This document shows positions 1 through 7,453 of a stretch of 50,146 nucleotides of DNA, piece by piece. Position 1 is the first letter of the stretch. Every line of letters starts with the position of its first letter. The translations under genes and the position numbers were made by a program. This stretch comes from Oscillospiraceae bacterium. GTDB taxonomy: Bacteria; Bacillota; Clostridia; Oscillospirales; CAG-272. Location: positions 1 through 50,146 of the forward strand of contig SVQN01000011.1 in NCBI GenBank assembly GCA_015065295.1, in the 5' to 3' direction. The notes under the pieces were generated by a model, which searched no databases, was not told where the DNA came from, and was given only the letters and a program-made list of their open reading frames with translations.

Positions 1-1
1 C

Positions 2-607
2 CGCGAAAAGGCATACGATATCGTTACGCGCCTGAACGCACTGTATCATGAATCCATGGGCGGCTTCACCTCCGGCTGGGGTACCGGCGGATCGACATGG
101 ATGGCAGGCAATCTGCTCGTTTACACGGGTCTGTTCCAGAGCGCGATGGGATACCGCGATCTCGAATTCGACTTCGGTATCATTCCCTACCCGAAGTTTG
201 ACGATACACAGGATCGTTACTACACGATGAGCGACGGTGCACACGGCGGCATGATGGTTCCGGTAACGGTACCGAATCCGGAAGACATCAGTATCATCGT
301 GGAAGCACTGAACGCAGAAACCTACAAGCAGGTTGTACCGGCGTATTACGAAACGTCTCTGAAGACGAAGGCGGCGCGCGACATCGAATCCGCCGAAATG
401 TTCGACCTTCTGATGGACAGCCGCGTCTTCGACTTTGGTTATATGTACAACGACGCGCTGGGCGGACTGGCGTTTGTGATCCAGAATCTGGTATCCGCGA
501 ATTCCAGCAACACGGAATCGTCCTACGCAGGCATCATCAAGACTGCCGAAAAGAAGTTCGGCAGAGTTATTGAGGACTATCTCGCGCTGGATACTGCTAC
601 TCCGTGA
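2..607 (+). CDS. Extracellular solute-binding protein, C-terminal part (5' end outside window)
   Basis: The reading frame is open from base 2, so the gene starts before the window; 201 residues are visible. The sequence matches the C-terminal lobe of the solute-binding proteins at 9879-11345 and 39518-41035: a shared FGIIPYPKFDD segment, a VVPAYYETSLKTKAARD segment and the same ending helix. Such proteins are lipid-anchored on the outer face of the membrane and hand sugars or oligosaccharides to an ABC permease. The ligand cannot be told from sequence. The stop codon is followed within about 10 bases by palindromic element A1, whose first strong hairpin (643-669) can serve as the terminator. 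Family assignment is firm; substrate is unknown. Confidence 0.85.
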   Translation, partial: REKAYDIVTRLNALYHESMGGFTSGWGTGGSTWMAGNLLVYTGLFQSAMGYRDLEFDFGIIPYPKFDDTQDRYYTMSDGAHGGMMVPVTVPNPEDISIIVEALNAETYKQVVPAYYETSLKTKAARDIESAEMFDLLMDSRVFDFGYMYNDALGGLAFVIQNLVSANSSNTESSYAGIIKTAEKKFGRVIEDYLALDTATP

Positions 608-610
608 GGA

Positions 611-1138
611 ATACTAAACTTTTCGTTTGGATTATAAGGTAGAAAAAAGTACCCGTTGGGTACTTTTTTCAATTTTATGTCCCTGCGCGGGACGGCGCAT
701 AAATGGAGTTCACGAAGTGAACTCCGTCAGACGCCGCCCCTTTATGAATTCCCGGCTTGGCGTTCGTGGGACTCGCCCTTAGGGGCTCAAACAGACAGCG
801 GTTTGCACTCAGCAGATCGCACGGAAGAACAGAGATTTCGTTTTGCTGAAAGGTGGAACTGACATTTCAGTTATCCCCTGTTATCCCTCACGGCTGTTTG
901 TAGTGAACGAACGCTTTGGACAGATTTGCACCCAAACCTTGTCTCTTCCGAAGGGTTTGAATGCGGGCAAACCGCTGTCTGTCCGAGGCCTTAAGGCCGA
1001 GTCCCACGAACGCCTTCTAAGCCGGCAATTCACAAAGGGGCGGCGTCTGAGCCCCTTTGTGCGCCGTCCGCGCAGGACATAAAAAATTGAAAAAAGCACC
1101 GGAACGGTGCTTTTTTCTACCTTCTGCCCCGAAGGGGC
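611..1138. repeat. Giant palindromic element, family A copy 1
   Basis: A 528-bp non-coding element filling the space between two convergent genes. Left and right halves are inverted repeats. From the outside in: a small hairpin (about 614-630 left, GCCCC-GAA-GGGGC at 1126-1138 right), the motif GGTAG/CTACC, a 12-bp stem with a 3-nt loop (643-669 left, 1090-1116 right), then long arms (about 670-815 against 964-1089) around a less symmetric centre. Both end hairpins carry A and T runs and would act as bidirectional terminators. This copy alone contains an extra 9-bp hairpin, GGAGTTCAC (705-713) with its complement at 717-725. Copies 2 and 3 are at 11348 and 21498. The short open frames inside are not genes. 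Confidence 0.9.
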
Positions 1139-1146
1139 GTTTTTCC

Positions 1147-2232
1147 TTAGTGAATGATCGTCGGATGTCCGTGGTATGCCGGAAGTGCATGAGGACGTAC
1201 AATCTGTCCGCCGGATTCGTAGGAGTCGATCGCTGCGAAGATGTATTCCATCGTTGCAAGTGCGTCGCGGCCGGATGCACGGAGGTGTTCCAGCGGAACG
1301 TTGTTGGAAAGGTCTTCGTAGAATGCGTGAATACGGATCGGGAACGTTGCGCCGAAGTCGGTAACGCCGGTGTTGGTAACTTCCGGAGCCTGACCGTTCT
1401 TCCAGTAGGTGATCTGTTCTACGCAGTTTTCAATGCAGAACGTGCCGTGGGTACCTGCAAGTTCGAAGGACCACCAGCCGCCGAGACCGAACATTGCGTC
1501 GCCTCTCTGGGAAAGGAGGTAGCCTACGCAGCCGTTCTGGAACTTCATGTGTACGGACTGGATGGAGAGCATCAGGTCTTCGGACTGACGGCGTGCACCG
1601 GGCTTGTCCATGAATGCCTGAATGTGGGTAACGTCGCCGCAGAAGTGGCGCATTACGGAGAAGGGATGGGTGAGGAATGCCTTCGCGTGGGAGTAGGGCA
1701 TCTGCCATCTGGAGTTGCGGTCGATGGAGTTTACGTTGACGGAGCTGCCGTTGAAGCCAACCTTGGTCATTGCGTAAACCTGTTCGCCGATGCCGCCGTT
1801 CTTGATGAGTTCGTCAGCCTTGAACGCGGGTTCGGAGAAGTAGTGGTTCAGGTCGCAGCCGAGGTACAGACCCTTCTTTGCCGCATAGTCAACCATGAAG
1901 CGTGCTTCTTCGATGTTGTTGGAAATCGGCTTTTCAACGAGAACGTGACGGCCTGCGTCGAGTGCTTCGATCGTGGGATCGTAGTGCCAGGAACCGTTTT
2001 CAAAACCGGAAGTGGTAACGTGTACAACTTCGATTTCCGGGTGAGCGATCAGCATTTCCTTCAGGGAGTAGAATGCCGGTACGTTGAACTTTTCCGCAGC
2101 AGCGTCAGCCTTCGCGGGGATGAGGTCGCAGACAGCAACAAGTTCTGCGAGCGGGTCGTTGATGATGCAGTTTGCATGAGTGTGGCCAATACCGCCCATA
2201 CCAACTACGGCCGCCTTAAAGATTTTTGCCAT
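1147..2232 (-). CDS. Gfo/Idh/MocA family NAD(P)-dependent oxidoreductase
   Basis: A 361-residue protein of the usual family length. The N-terminal Rossmann fold shows the dinucleotide-binding run GMGGIGHTHA (residues 11-20), and the family lysine lies in EKPIS (100-104). The C-terminal half is the alpha/beta substrate domain. These enzymes oxidise or dehydrate hydroxyl groups of sugars, inositols and related compounds in the cytosol; the exact substrate is not readable. Its ribosome site AGAAAGG lies 7 bases before the ATG. It sits in the minus-strand carbohydrate run with a paralogue at 3761-4780, GH18 and TIM-barrel enzymes, which supports a role in breakdown of modified sugars. It is convergent with the solute-binding gene, separated by element A1. 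Confidence 0.88.
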   Translation of the reverse strand: MAKIFKAAVVGMGGIGHTHANCIINDPLAELVAVCDLIPAKADAAAEKFNVPAFYSLKEMLIAHPEIEVVHVTTSGFENGSWHYDPTIEALDAGRHVLVEKPISNNIEEARFMVDYAAKKGLYLGCDLNHYFSEPAFKADELIKNGGIGEQVYAMTKVGFNGSSVNVNSIDRNSRWQMPYSHAKAFLTHPFSVMRHFCGDVTHIQAFMDKPGARRQSEDLMLSIQSVHMKFQNGCVGYLLSQRGDAMFGLGGWWSFELAGTHGTFCIENCVEQITYWKNGQAPEVTNTGVTDFGATFPIRIHAFYEDLSNNVPLEHLRASGRDALATMEYIFAAIDSYESGGQIVRPHALPAYHGHPTIIH

Positions 2233-2260
2233 GGTATATCCTTTCTAAGGGGGTGGTTTC

Positions 2261-2316
2261 TTGGGGGAAACTTTTTTATAAAAAAGTTTCCCCCAAACCC
2301 CTTTCAAAAAATTTTT
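2261..2316. repeat. 55-bp stem-loop repeat, family B copy 1
   Basis: A GGGGGAAACTTTTTT stem (2263-2277) pairs with its complement at 2280-2294, followed by the family tail CCCCTTTCAAAAAA. It lies in the short spacer between the 102-aa gene and the oxidoreductase. The plus strand carries the canonical orientation here. It may terminate transcription. Confidence 0.8.
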
Positions 2317-2395
2317 ATCTGGGGAATTTGTTGGGGTTTGTGCAGGGGGGATCGTTAGGCTGAAATCGGTTTTTCAGCGCATACGTTTGTTTTGG

Positions 2396-2704
2396 TTAGA
2401 TTTTCTGGATGACGATGTCGTTGTCGCTGGCGAACTGCTTTGCCTTTTCAAGGAACATACGGAATTCTTCCTTGTCTTCGTCATATTCGCCGACGACGAT
2501 GGGCGCGTCGATGCCCATGATGCCGTGGGTGCGGAATTCAAGATAACGTTCCTGCTTCTTGATAAGACCGAAGAAGGTCTTCTTTTCGCGGGTTCCGAGG
2601 CAGATCGCGTCGAGATCCCCGAGGCGGATCACATACTTGCGGGTTGCCGTTCCGTACGGTCCTTCGTACTCGATGGTTTTCGCTGCAAATAACATTTTCG
2701 GCAT
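2396..2704 (-). CDS. Conserved-looking hypothetical protein, 102 aa
   Basis: I do not recognise this family. The protein is soluble and mixed in charge, with no signal peptide or membrane segment and no Cys motif (one Cys). It begins MPKMLFAAKTIEYEG and has an alternating-strand look in its first 70 residues, then a helical charged end (FRMFLEKAKQFASDN). A small beta-rich, PH-like or wedge-like fold is possible but is a guess. The gene is real: it has an excellent site GGAGG 8 bases before its ATG and a complete frame. It is flanked by two family B stem-loops (2261 and 2791), so it may be transcribed separately from both neighbours. Confidence 0.65.
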   Translation of the reverse strand: MPKMLFAAKTIEYEGPYGTATRKYVIRLGDLDAICLGTREKKTFFGLIKKQERYLEFRTHGIMGIDAPIVVGEYDEDKEEFRMFLEKAKQFASDNDIVIQKI

Positions 2705-2790
2705 AGATATATCCTCCGTTTTATAATAATTTCAAATTCACAAAAGAACTCGACCCTTCCGCAAAACTTTGTCTCCGTAACAGATTGAAG

Positions 2791-2847
2791 GTTTTTGGAA
2801 AGGGTTCGGGAAAACCTTTTTCCTTAAAAAAGGTTTTCCCGAGAAAC
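2791..2847. repeat. 55-bp stem-loop repeat, family B copy 2
   Basis: The stem CGGGAAAACCTTTTT pairs with AAAAAGGTTTTCCCG, and the one-sided tail GTTTTTGGAAAGGG is on its left. It lies 6 bases beyond the stop codon of the AraC-type regulator, in the orientation expected for a terminator of that minus-strand gene. Confidence 0.8.
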
Positions 2848-2852
2848 AACAT

Positions 2853-3728
2853 TTAATCGCTGCTTCCGGTGATGTTTTTGCGGTAGGCGGCGGGAGGAAG
2901 TCCGACGGCCTGCTTGAAGACGCGGGAGAACAGGCTGATGTCGGAGAATCCGGTCTGCTGCGCCACCTCCGCGACGGGGGTATCGGTCGTGCAGAGCAGT
3001 TCCATGGCGCGCGCGATCCGGAATCGGCGGACGTATTCGGCAGGGCTCATGTTGAGCGCCTGCTTGAATTTGCGTGCCATGTAGTCGGGGGAAAGGCCGG
3101 TGATGTCGGCAAGCTCGGACGTCGTGATCGGACGCGCGTAGTTGTCGTTCACATAGCTCAGAATTTTGTAGATGTAGCCGTAGTAATCGTTCGAGGACTG
3201 CGAGCGGCGGTCCCACTGCGTTTCGTACATACGCGAGTAACGGATCAGAAACGAGATCAGATACGCGCGGGTCAGCGACTGCCAGCCGGTTCGTTTGGAA
3301 AGGCGTTCCGATTTGATCTTTTCCAGTGCGGATTCCACACTGTGACGGTCGCTCATGCCGACGTGCAGCAGGCGCGTACCGACACTTTCGTCATCTCCGC
3401 CGCAGAACATGGCATCCAGTCCCGGCAGCTTGGACAGTTCCGCAAGCTCCGAGCCGAGTTCGTCCGACGTGAAGATGAGATTGTACAGCTTCGTCCGATA
3501 GGCGTTGATGTAGGAATGCTCTTCGCCGGGGCGCACAAAAAACAGGTCACCCGTGACGAGCATATTCACCCGGCCGGCGGAGGAGTGGAGCGTGAATCCG
3601 TCAACAACATACACAAGCTCATAGAATTCGTGCGTGTGCGAACCGAGCCGTCCGTCGTGCTCCGCCTCATGAATCCGGATTTCCGGCGGTTCACTGAAAA
3701 ATGTACTTTTCTGAAATAACTCTGGCAT
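2853..3728 (-). CDS. AraC family transcriptional regulator
   Basis: A 291-residue regulator. The N-terminal third is a cupin-like sensor domain (His31 and His33 in SHTHEFYELVYVVDG). The C-terminal 100 residues contain two helix-turn-helix units, LTTSELA-like ITTSELADITGLSPDYMARKF and VAEVAQQTGFSDISLFSRVF, ending in the family signature VGLPPAAYRK. Such proteins usually activate sugar-use genes on binding a ligand. It lies 32 bases after the oxidoreductase 3761-4780, which follows GH18 by 2 bases, so the three form one likely operon and the regulator probably controls it. No convincing ribosome binding site precedes the ATG, so translation may depend on coupling. Confidence 0.88.
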   Translation of the reverse strand: MPELFQKSTFFSEPPEIRIHEAEHDGRLGSHTHEFYELVYVVDGFTLHSSAGRVNMLVTGDLFFVRPGEEHSYINAYRTKLYNLIFTSDELGSELAELSKLPGLDAMFCGGDDESVGTRLLHVGMSDRHSVESALEKIKSERLSKRTGWQSLTRAYLISFLIRYSRMYETQWDRRSQSSNDYYGYIYKILSYVNDNYARPITTSELADITGLSPDYMARKFKQALNMSPAEYVRRFRIARAMELLCTTDTPVAEVAQQTGFSDISLFSRVFKQAVGLPPAAYRKNITGSSD

Positions 3729-3760
3729 GGTAGTATGTGGGAACTGCGGGGATCCGGCAG

Positions 3761-4780
3761 TTAGTCGGTGATTTCGCTTACTTTGATGGATGCGCTGCCT
3801 TCTTCGATGGACTTAATCATCGCGTGGATAACGCGGGACGCTTCGAGACCTTCGCGGCCGCTGCCGTCGATTTCGGAGGGTTTCGCACCGCCGTCTACCT
3901 GATCCACAAATGCGTGGATACGGTCACGGAAGGTGTCGTAGAAGCATTCGAAACGGTTCGGACCGTCGAATACGGGGTTCGCGTAAACTTCGCGTACGGG
4001 GGAATTTGCCGGATAAAGAACCGCTTCGCGCCACATATCTTCGAAGGTGAAGCGACCGTCGGTGCCGGCAACTTCGCAGCGTTCCATCGGATGGCCGCGG
4101 GTGATGTCGTAGGACGAGGTCAGATGTCCGACCGCGCCGCATTCAAACCGCATGGCGGTGGATTGTGTGGAGTAAATGTTTCTGCCCGGTGCGGTCATCG
4201 CGTAGGTGGAAACTTCCGTGATCGGGCCGCAGAAATACTGCATGATGTTGATGCTGTGCGGGTTCAGTGCCTTGAGGTGGTAGTAAACCGATTCAAGGGG
4301 CATGAACTTGCCGATCCACAGGGACATATTGCAGAACAGGAGCGAACCGAGACGGCCTTCGTCCTGCCACTTCTTTGCCTGACGTGCGGCGGGAGTGAAG
4401 CGGTGGTTCATGTCGATGCCGTAGCAGAGGTTCTTCTTTTCGGCGAGTTCGACCATTTCAACGGCGTGGCGGAGGTTGTTCGAGATCGGCTTTTCGCCGA
4501 GAACGTGGCATCCCGCTTCAAACGCTTCGATGGTGGGTTCGTAGTGGTCGCTGGCGTATTCAAAACCGCCGGTCGTGACACTGACGATGTCGGGCTTCAT
4601 GGCCGCGTACATTTCGGATGCCTTGGTAAAATACGGTACGCCGAACTTTTCACCGGCAGCCTTTGCGAGTTCGGGAACGCGGTCACAGACAGCGACGAGT
4701 TCCGCTTTATCGGATTCGGTATAGGCGCGTGCATGACGATGTCCGATATGTCCCATACCTACGACACAAGTTCTCTGCAT
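3761..4780 (-). CDS. Gfo/Idh/MocA family oxidoreductase, second paralogue
   Basis: A 339-residue cytosolic NAD(P)-dependent enzyme. The dinucleotide motif is GMGHIGHRHA (residues 8-17) and the catalytic-region lysine is in EKPIS (96-100). It shares the overall plan of the protein at 1147-2232, including the segment SNNLRHAVEMVE after EKPIS, but the substrate domain differs clearly, so substrates probably differ too. It starts 2 bases after the GH18 stop codon with a good internal site AAGGAG, which indicates translational coupling. The pairing suggests that it oxidises a sugar released by the GH18 enzyme, which is inference. Confidence 0.87.
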   Translation of the reverse strand: MQRTCVVGMGHIGHRHARAYTESDKAELVAVCDRVPELAKAAGEKFGVPYFTKASEMYAAMKPDIVSVTTGGFEYASDHYEPTIEAFEAGCHVLGEKPISNNLRHAVEMVELAEKKNLCYGIDMNHRFTPAARQAKKWQDEGRLGSLLFCNMSLWIGKFMPLESVYYHLKALNPHSINIMQYFCGPITEVSTYAMTAPGRNIYSTQSTAMRFECGAVGHLTSSYDITRGHPMERCEVAGTDGRFTFEDMWREAVLYPANSPVREVYANPVFDGPNRFECFYDTFRDRIHAFVDQVDGGAKPSEIDGSGREGLEASRVIHAMIKSIEEGSASIKVSEITD

Positions 4781-4782
4781 GA

Positions 4783-5796
4783 TTATTCTCCTTCTGCAAG
4801 CGCGTTCATCAGCCGTCGGGTCGGGTCACAGGAATGTTCCCAGTACATAACGCCGTACAGACCGGTTTCCGCCGCATACTTTGCTTTGGCGGCAACGCTC
4901 CGTTCGTCGTCATAGCTGATTAACGTGCGCTCGGTTTCATTATATAGCCAGGACGCACCGCATTCTTCGTCGTAATAGGCGGTGTATCCGTTTTTGTCGA
5001 TGTAATCTTCCGCAAGTCTGGCAAATCCCGGGCCGAACATACCGCTCTCCCGGTCGTCCGGATCGTCGCACGCCTGTCCGAGACCGTGCGTGCCTCCTTC
5101 GGGAATGTTTGTCCACTTACGGGAATAAAAAGCCGCGCCGATCATGAGTTTTTCCACAGGAACTCCGGCTTCATGGAACAGACGGACGGTTTCGTCCGCG
5201 GAGGGACTGCCGTACAGTGCCGTATGATGTCCGGCGGGCGACCATGCGCCGCGCATATCGTACGTCATCAGCGAAATGTAGTCGAGTACCTTCACGATTT
5301 CCGGAATTTCCACCGCGTCGATATAATACTTTCCCGCACCGGCGGCAATCGTCAGCATTTTGTACGCGTCCGGATATGCCGTGTCCAGCGCGTCACGCAG
5401 AGCGCGGAGCAGGAGAGTAAAGTTTTCACGGTCGGAGGGATCGGCATCAATACCGGCGGAATCAATGGTCGGGTATTCCCAGTCGAGGTCAATGCCGTCC
5501 AGCCCGTACGTTGCCACAGCATCCACGCAGGATGCAGCAAATTCCGCAATTCCTTCGGCTGTGCGGCACATGACGGAAAATCCGCCCGCACCCCATCCTC
5601 CGACGGAAAGCAGAATTTTCATACCGGGCTTCTGCGCGTGAATCCGCGCAATTTCGGCGGGGACGGATGGCTTGTCAAAATCGAGGACATTGTTTCTGAC
5701 TTTCCCGAACGCGATATTGATGATATCGAGAACGGCAATGTCACGCTCGTCCACGCTTTTGAGATACCAGTCCCACACATAAGCAGCTTTTTTCAT
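4783..5796 (-). CDS. Glycoside hydrolase family 18 (chitinase / endo-N-acetylglucosaminidase-like)
   Basis: A 337-residue TIM-barrel enzyme. The family 18 signature DGIDLDWEYP begins at residue 100, making Glu107 the proton donor with Asp103 and Asp105 beside it. The strand motif KILLSVGGWG (60-69) and the SLMTYDMRG segment are also typical. There is no signal peptide and no carbohydrate-binding module, so it probably acts in the cytoplasm on imported N-acetylglucosamine-containing oligosaccharides. It heads the operon with an oxidoreductase and AraC regulator. The ATG follows a pyrimidine-rich stretch with no visible Shine-Dalgarno sequence, which is unusual here. Exact specificity (chitooligosaccharide or N-glycan core) is not determined. 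Confidence 0.88.
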   Translation of the reverse strand: MKKAAYVWDWYLKSVDERDIAVLDIINIAFGKVRNNVLDFDKPSVPAEIARIHAQKPGMKILLSVGGWGAGGFSVMCRTAEGIAEFAASCVDAVATYGLDGIDLDWEYPTIDSAGIDADPSDRENFTLLLRALRDALDTAYPDAYKMLTIAAGAGKYYIDAVEIPEIVKVLDYISLMTYDMRGAWSPAGHHTALYGSPSADETVRLFHEAGVPVEKLMIGAAFYSRKWTNIPEGGTHGLGQACDDPDDRESGMFGPGFARLAEDYIDKNGYTAYYDEECGASWLYNETERTLISYDDERSVAAKAKYAAETGLYGVMYWEHSCDPTRRLMNALAEGE

Positions 5797-5858
5797 AGTA
5801 AAAAGAAAGAATGGTTATTTCCGGTCTGCACAGACTCTGTCCAGACCATTTGTCGGAA

Positions 5859-5911
5859 AGTTTTTGGAAAGGGGTTTGGGGAAAACCTTTTTTCAAAAAG
5901 GTTTTCCCCAA
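5859..5911. repeat. 55-bp stem-loop repeat, family B copy 3
   Basis: GGGGAAAACC-T-run pairs with A-run-GGTTTTCCCC, with the one-sided tail GTTTTTGGAAAGGGG. It ends 16 bases from the stop codon of the sulfatase-fold gene and is oriented as a terminator for it. Confidence 0.82.
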
Positions 5912-5927
5912 GATATTCCATTGTCAA

Positions 5928-7298
5928 TCAGTCTTCAACGCCCATGTCCTTGAGCTTGGACTGGAGCTTCTGAGCAGCTGCGGGGTCACCGATGTGGAGG
6001 GTGTTGTACGCTTCTTCGGAAGATTCAAACGGTCTGCCGAAACCGCTCCAGTTGAGGTTGGTGTACATCGGGTTTGCGTGGCCGACTTCGGCTTCACGCT
6101 TAGCGATGTGCGCGAGCATACGGTTCTTGAGGAATTCGACAACTTCGGGTTCCTGTTCCGCGAGGTTGTTGTATTCTTCCGGGTCGTCGATGAGGTTGTA
6201 GAGTTCTACAGCGGGCTTGAAGTGGAAGTCGGGTTCAAGCGCGATCATGAGCTTCCATTCGGGAGTTCTCCAGCCGTGCTTTCTCATCCACGTTGCTTCG
6301 GTGATGTAGAATTCGGGTTCCTGACGAACGCCTTCGCCGGTGATCGCCTTGGTCATGTCACGGCCGTCGAACTTGATGCCGCAGTCGATGCCTGCAAGGG
6401 AGAGGATGGTCGGAAGAACGTCCTTGGTCTGGGTGATGTCTTCGACATGGCCTTCGTAGCCGAACTTGGAGTACTTGAATGCGAACGGTACGTTCAGAAC
6501 GCAGTCATAGATGGAGTGATGGTCGAAGTAGCAGTCGTGGTCGTAAAGGGTTTCGCCGTGGTCGGAGGTGAATACAACGATGGTGTCGTCTTCAAGGCCG
6601 AGTTCCTTCAGCTTTTCAAGGATCTGGTTGATGCAGAGGTCCATGTAAGCAACGGAAGCGTCGTACTGAGCGATGATGTATTCAGCGTCGGTGCATCCTT
6701 CCGGGAACCAGGTGAGGAAGTAGTCACGGAACGGCTTGAATTCGTAAACGGGCTTGAGGGACTTGTTGTTCGGGTCGAATTCGTCGCCCTGATAGAACAT
6801 TCTGGTGAAGGGTTCCTTGGTGTAGTAAGGAGAGTGGGGATCCATGTGGCGCATGAAGAGGAGCCACGGCTGATCCTGCTTAGCCAGACGTTCGAGTTCC
6901 GGGATGGCAGCCTTGTTCATTTCTTCGGCCTTGTCTGCGTTCCAGTCCGCGTAGGTGATAACTTTGTCGCAGCCACGGCAGGAGTGACCGCCGATGTAAG
7001 TGGAGGTGTAACCGTAGTCACGGAGAATTTCGGGAAGGGTGCGAACTGCTTCGGTGAGGCCGCCCTGATGACGGAGAGCAACACAGTCGGTGGAGAAGCA
7101 GTCCATACCGGTTACCATGGAAGCGTAACCCGGCGTGGTGGGGATGGACGGGCTGTACATGTTATCGAACACGATACCGCCGTCTTCGATGTAACGGTCG
7201 ATGTGCGGAGTGGTAAGACGCTTGTAGCCGTAAAGCGACATATGGTCGCTGCGGAGGCTGTCGATACCAAAGAACAGAATATTCGGTCTCTTGGACAT
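5928..7298 (-). CDS. Sulfatase-fold hydrolase (alkaline phosphatase superfamily) without the formylglycine motif
   Basis: A 456-residue protein with the full fold of type I sulfatases: metal-site start NILFFGIDSLRSDH (Asp13), HMDPH (151-155), and the C-terminal metal motif FTSDHGE (Asp246, His247). The usual nucleophile motif Cys/Ser-X-Pro-X-Arg is not present. Aligning on the downstream ASMVTG puts Thr54-Thr-Pro-Gly-Tyr58 there, so Thr replaces Cys and Tyr replaces Arg. It may therefore be a Thr-nucleophile phosphodiesterase, phosphonate hydrolase or transferase rather than a formylglycine sulfatase. There is no signal peptide, so it is cytoplasmic. The ribosome site AAAGGAG is good. Its place in the sugar cluster suggests a substituted sugar substrate. 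Confidence 0.83.
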   Translation of the reverse strand: MSKRPNILFFGIDSLRSDHMSLYGYKRLTTPHIDRYIEDGGIVFDNMYSPSIPTTPGYASMVTGMDCFSTDCVALRHQGGLTEAVRTLPEILRDYGYTSTYIGGHSCRGCDKVITYADWNADKAEEMNKAAIPELERLAKQDQPWLLFMRHMDPHSPYYTKEPFTRMFYQGDEFDPNNKSLKPVYEFKPFRDYFLTWFPEGCTDAEYIIAQYDASVAYMDLCINQILEKLKELGLEDDTIVVFTSDHGETLYDHDCYFDHHSIYDCVLNVPFAFKYSKFGYEGHVEDITQTKDVLPTILSLAGIDCGIKFDGRDMTKAITGEGVRQEPEFYITEATWMRKHGWRTPEWKLMIALEPDFHFKPAVELYNLIDDPEEYNNLAEQEPEVVEFLKNRMLAHIAKREAEVGHANPMYTNLNWSGFGRPFESSEEAYNTLHIGDPAAAQKLQSKLKDMGVED

Positions 7299-7340
7299 GG
7301 TAAATCTCCTTTGTGTAGTTGGAATTTATAGAGAAAAACG

Positions 7341-7450
7341 GGCTAATGACTAATGGTGAATGGTGAATGACTATGGCTGAACTTTATGTCTGTCAGCCTG
7401 ACGGACGGTCTGACACAGTCCTTCACCATTAGCCCTTAGTTCTTAGTCAA
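7341..7450. repeat. Imperfect palindromic repeat, family C copy 1
   Basis: Left side CTAATGGTGAATGGTGAATG and right side CCTTCACCATTAGCCCTTAG are inverted copies with a GC-rich hairpin between them (CTGTCAGCCTGACGG region). It fills the spacer between two minus-strand genes. Related copies are at 29638 and 37923, each also between tandem minus-strand genes. Confidence 0.7.
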
Positions 7451-7453
7451 AAT

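Noticed and set aside
656..862. Repeated open frame translating as GTFFNFMSLRGTAHK... in all three family A copies
   Set aside because: It lies inside the palindromic DNA, has no ribosome site, crosses terminator hairpins, and ends differ among copies. Similarity is at DNA level.
1057..2358. Long open frame opposite the oxidoreductase (433 codons)
   Set aside because: Antisense of a clear Gfo/Idh/MocA gene; long antisense frames are common here because of codon bias. No ribosome site and no protein-like domain.
5928..7298. Ordinary formylglycine sulfatase
   Set aside because: The Cys/Ser-X-Pro-X-Arg motif is missing at the position before ASMVTG.
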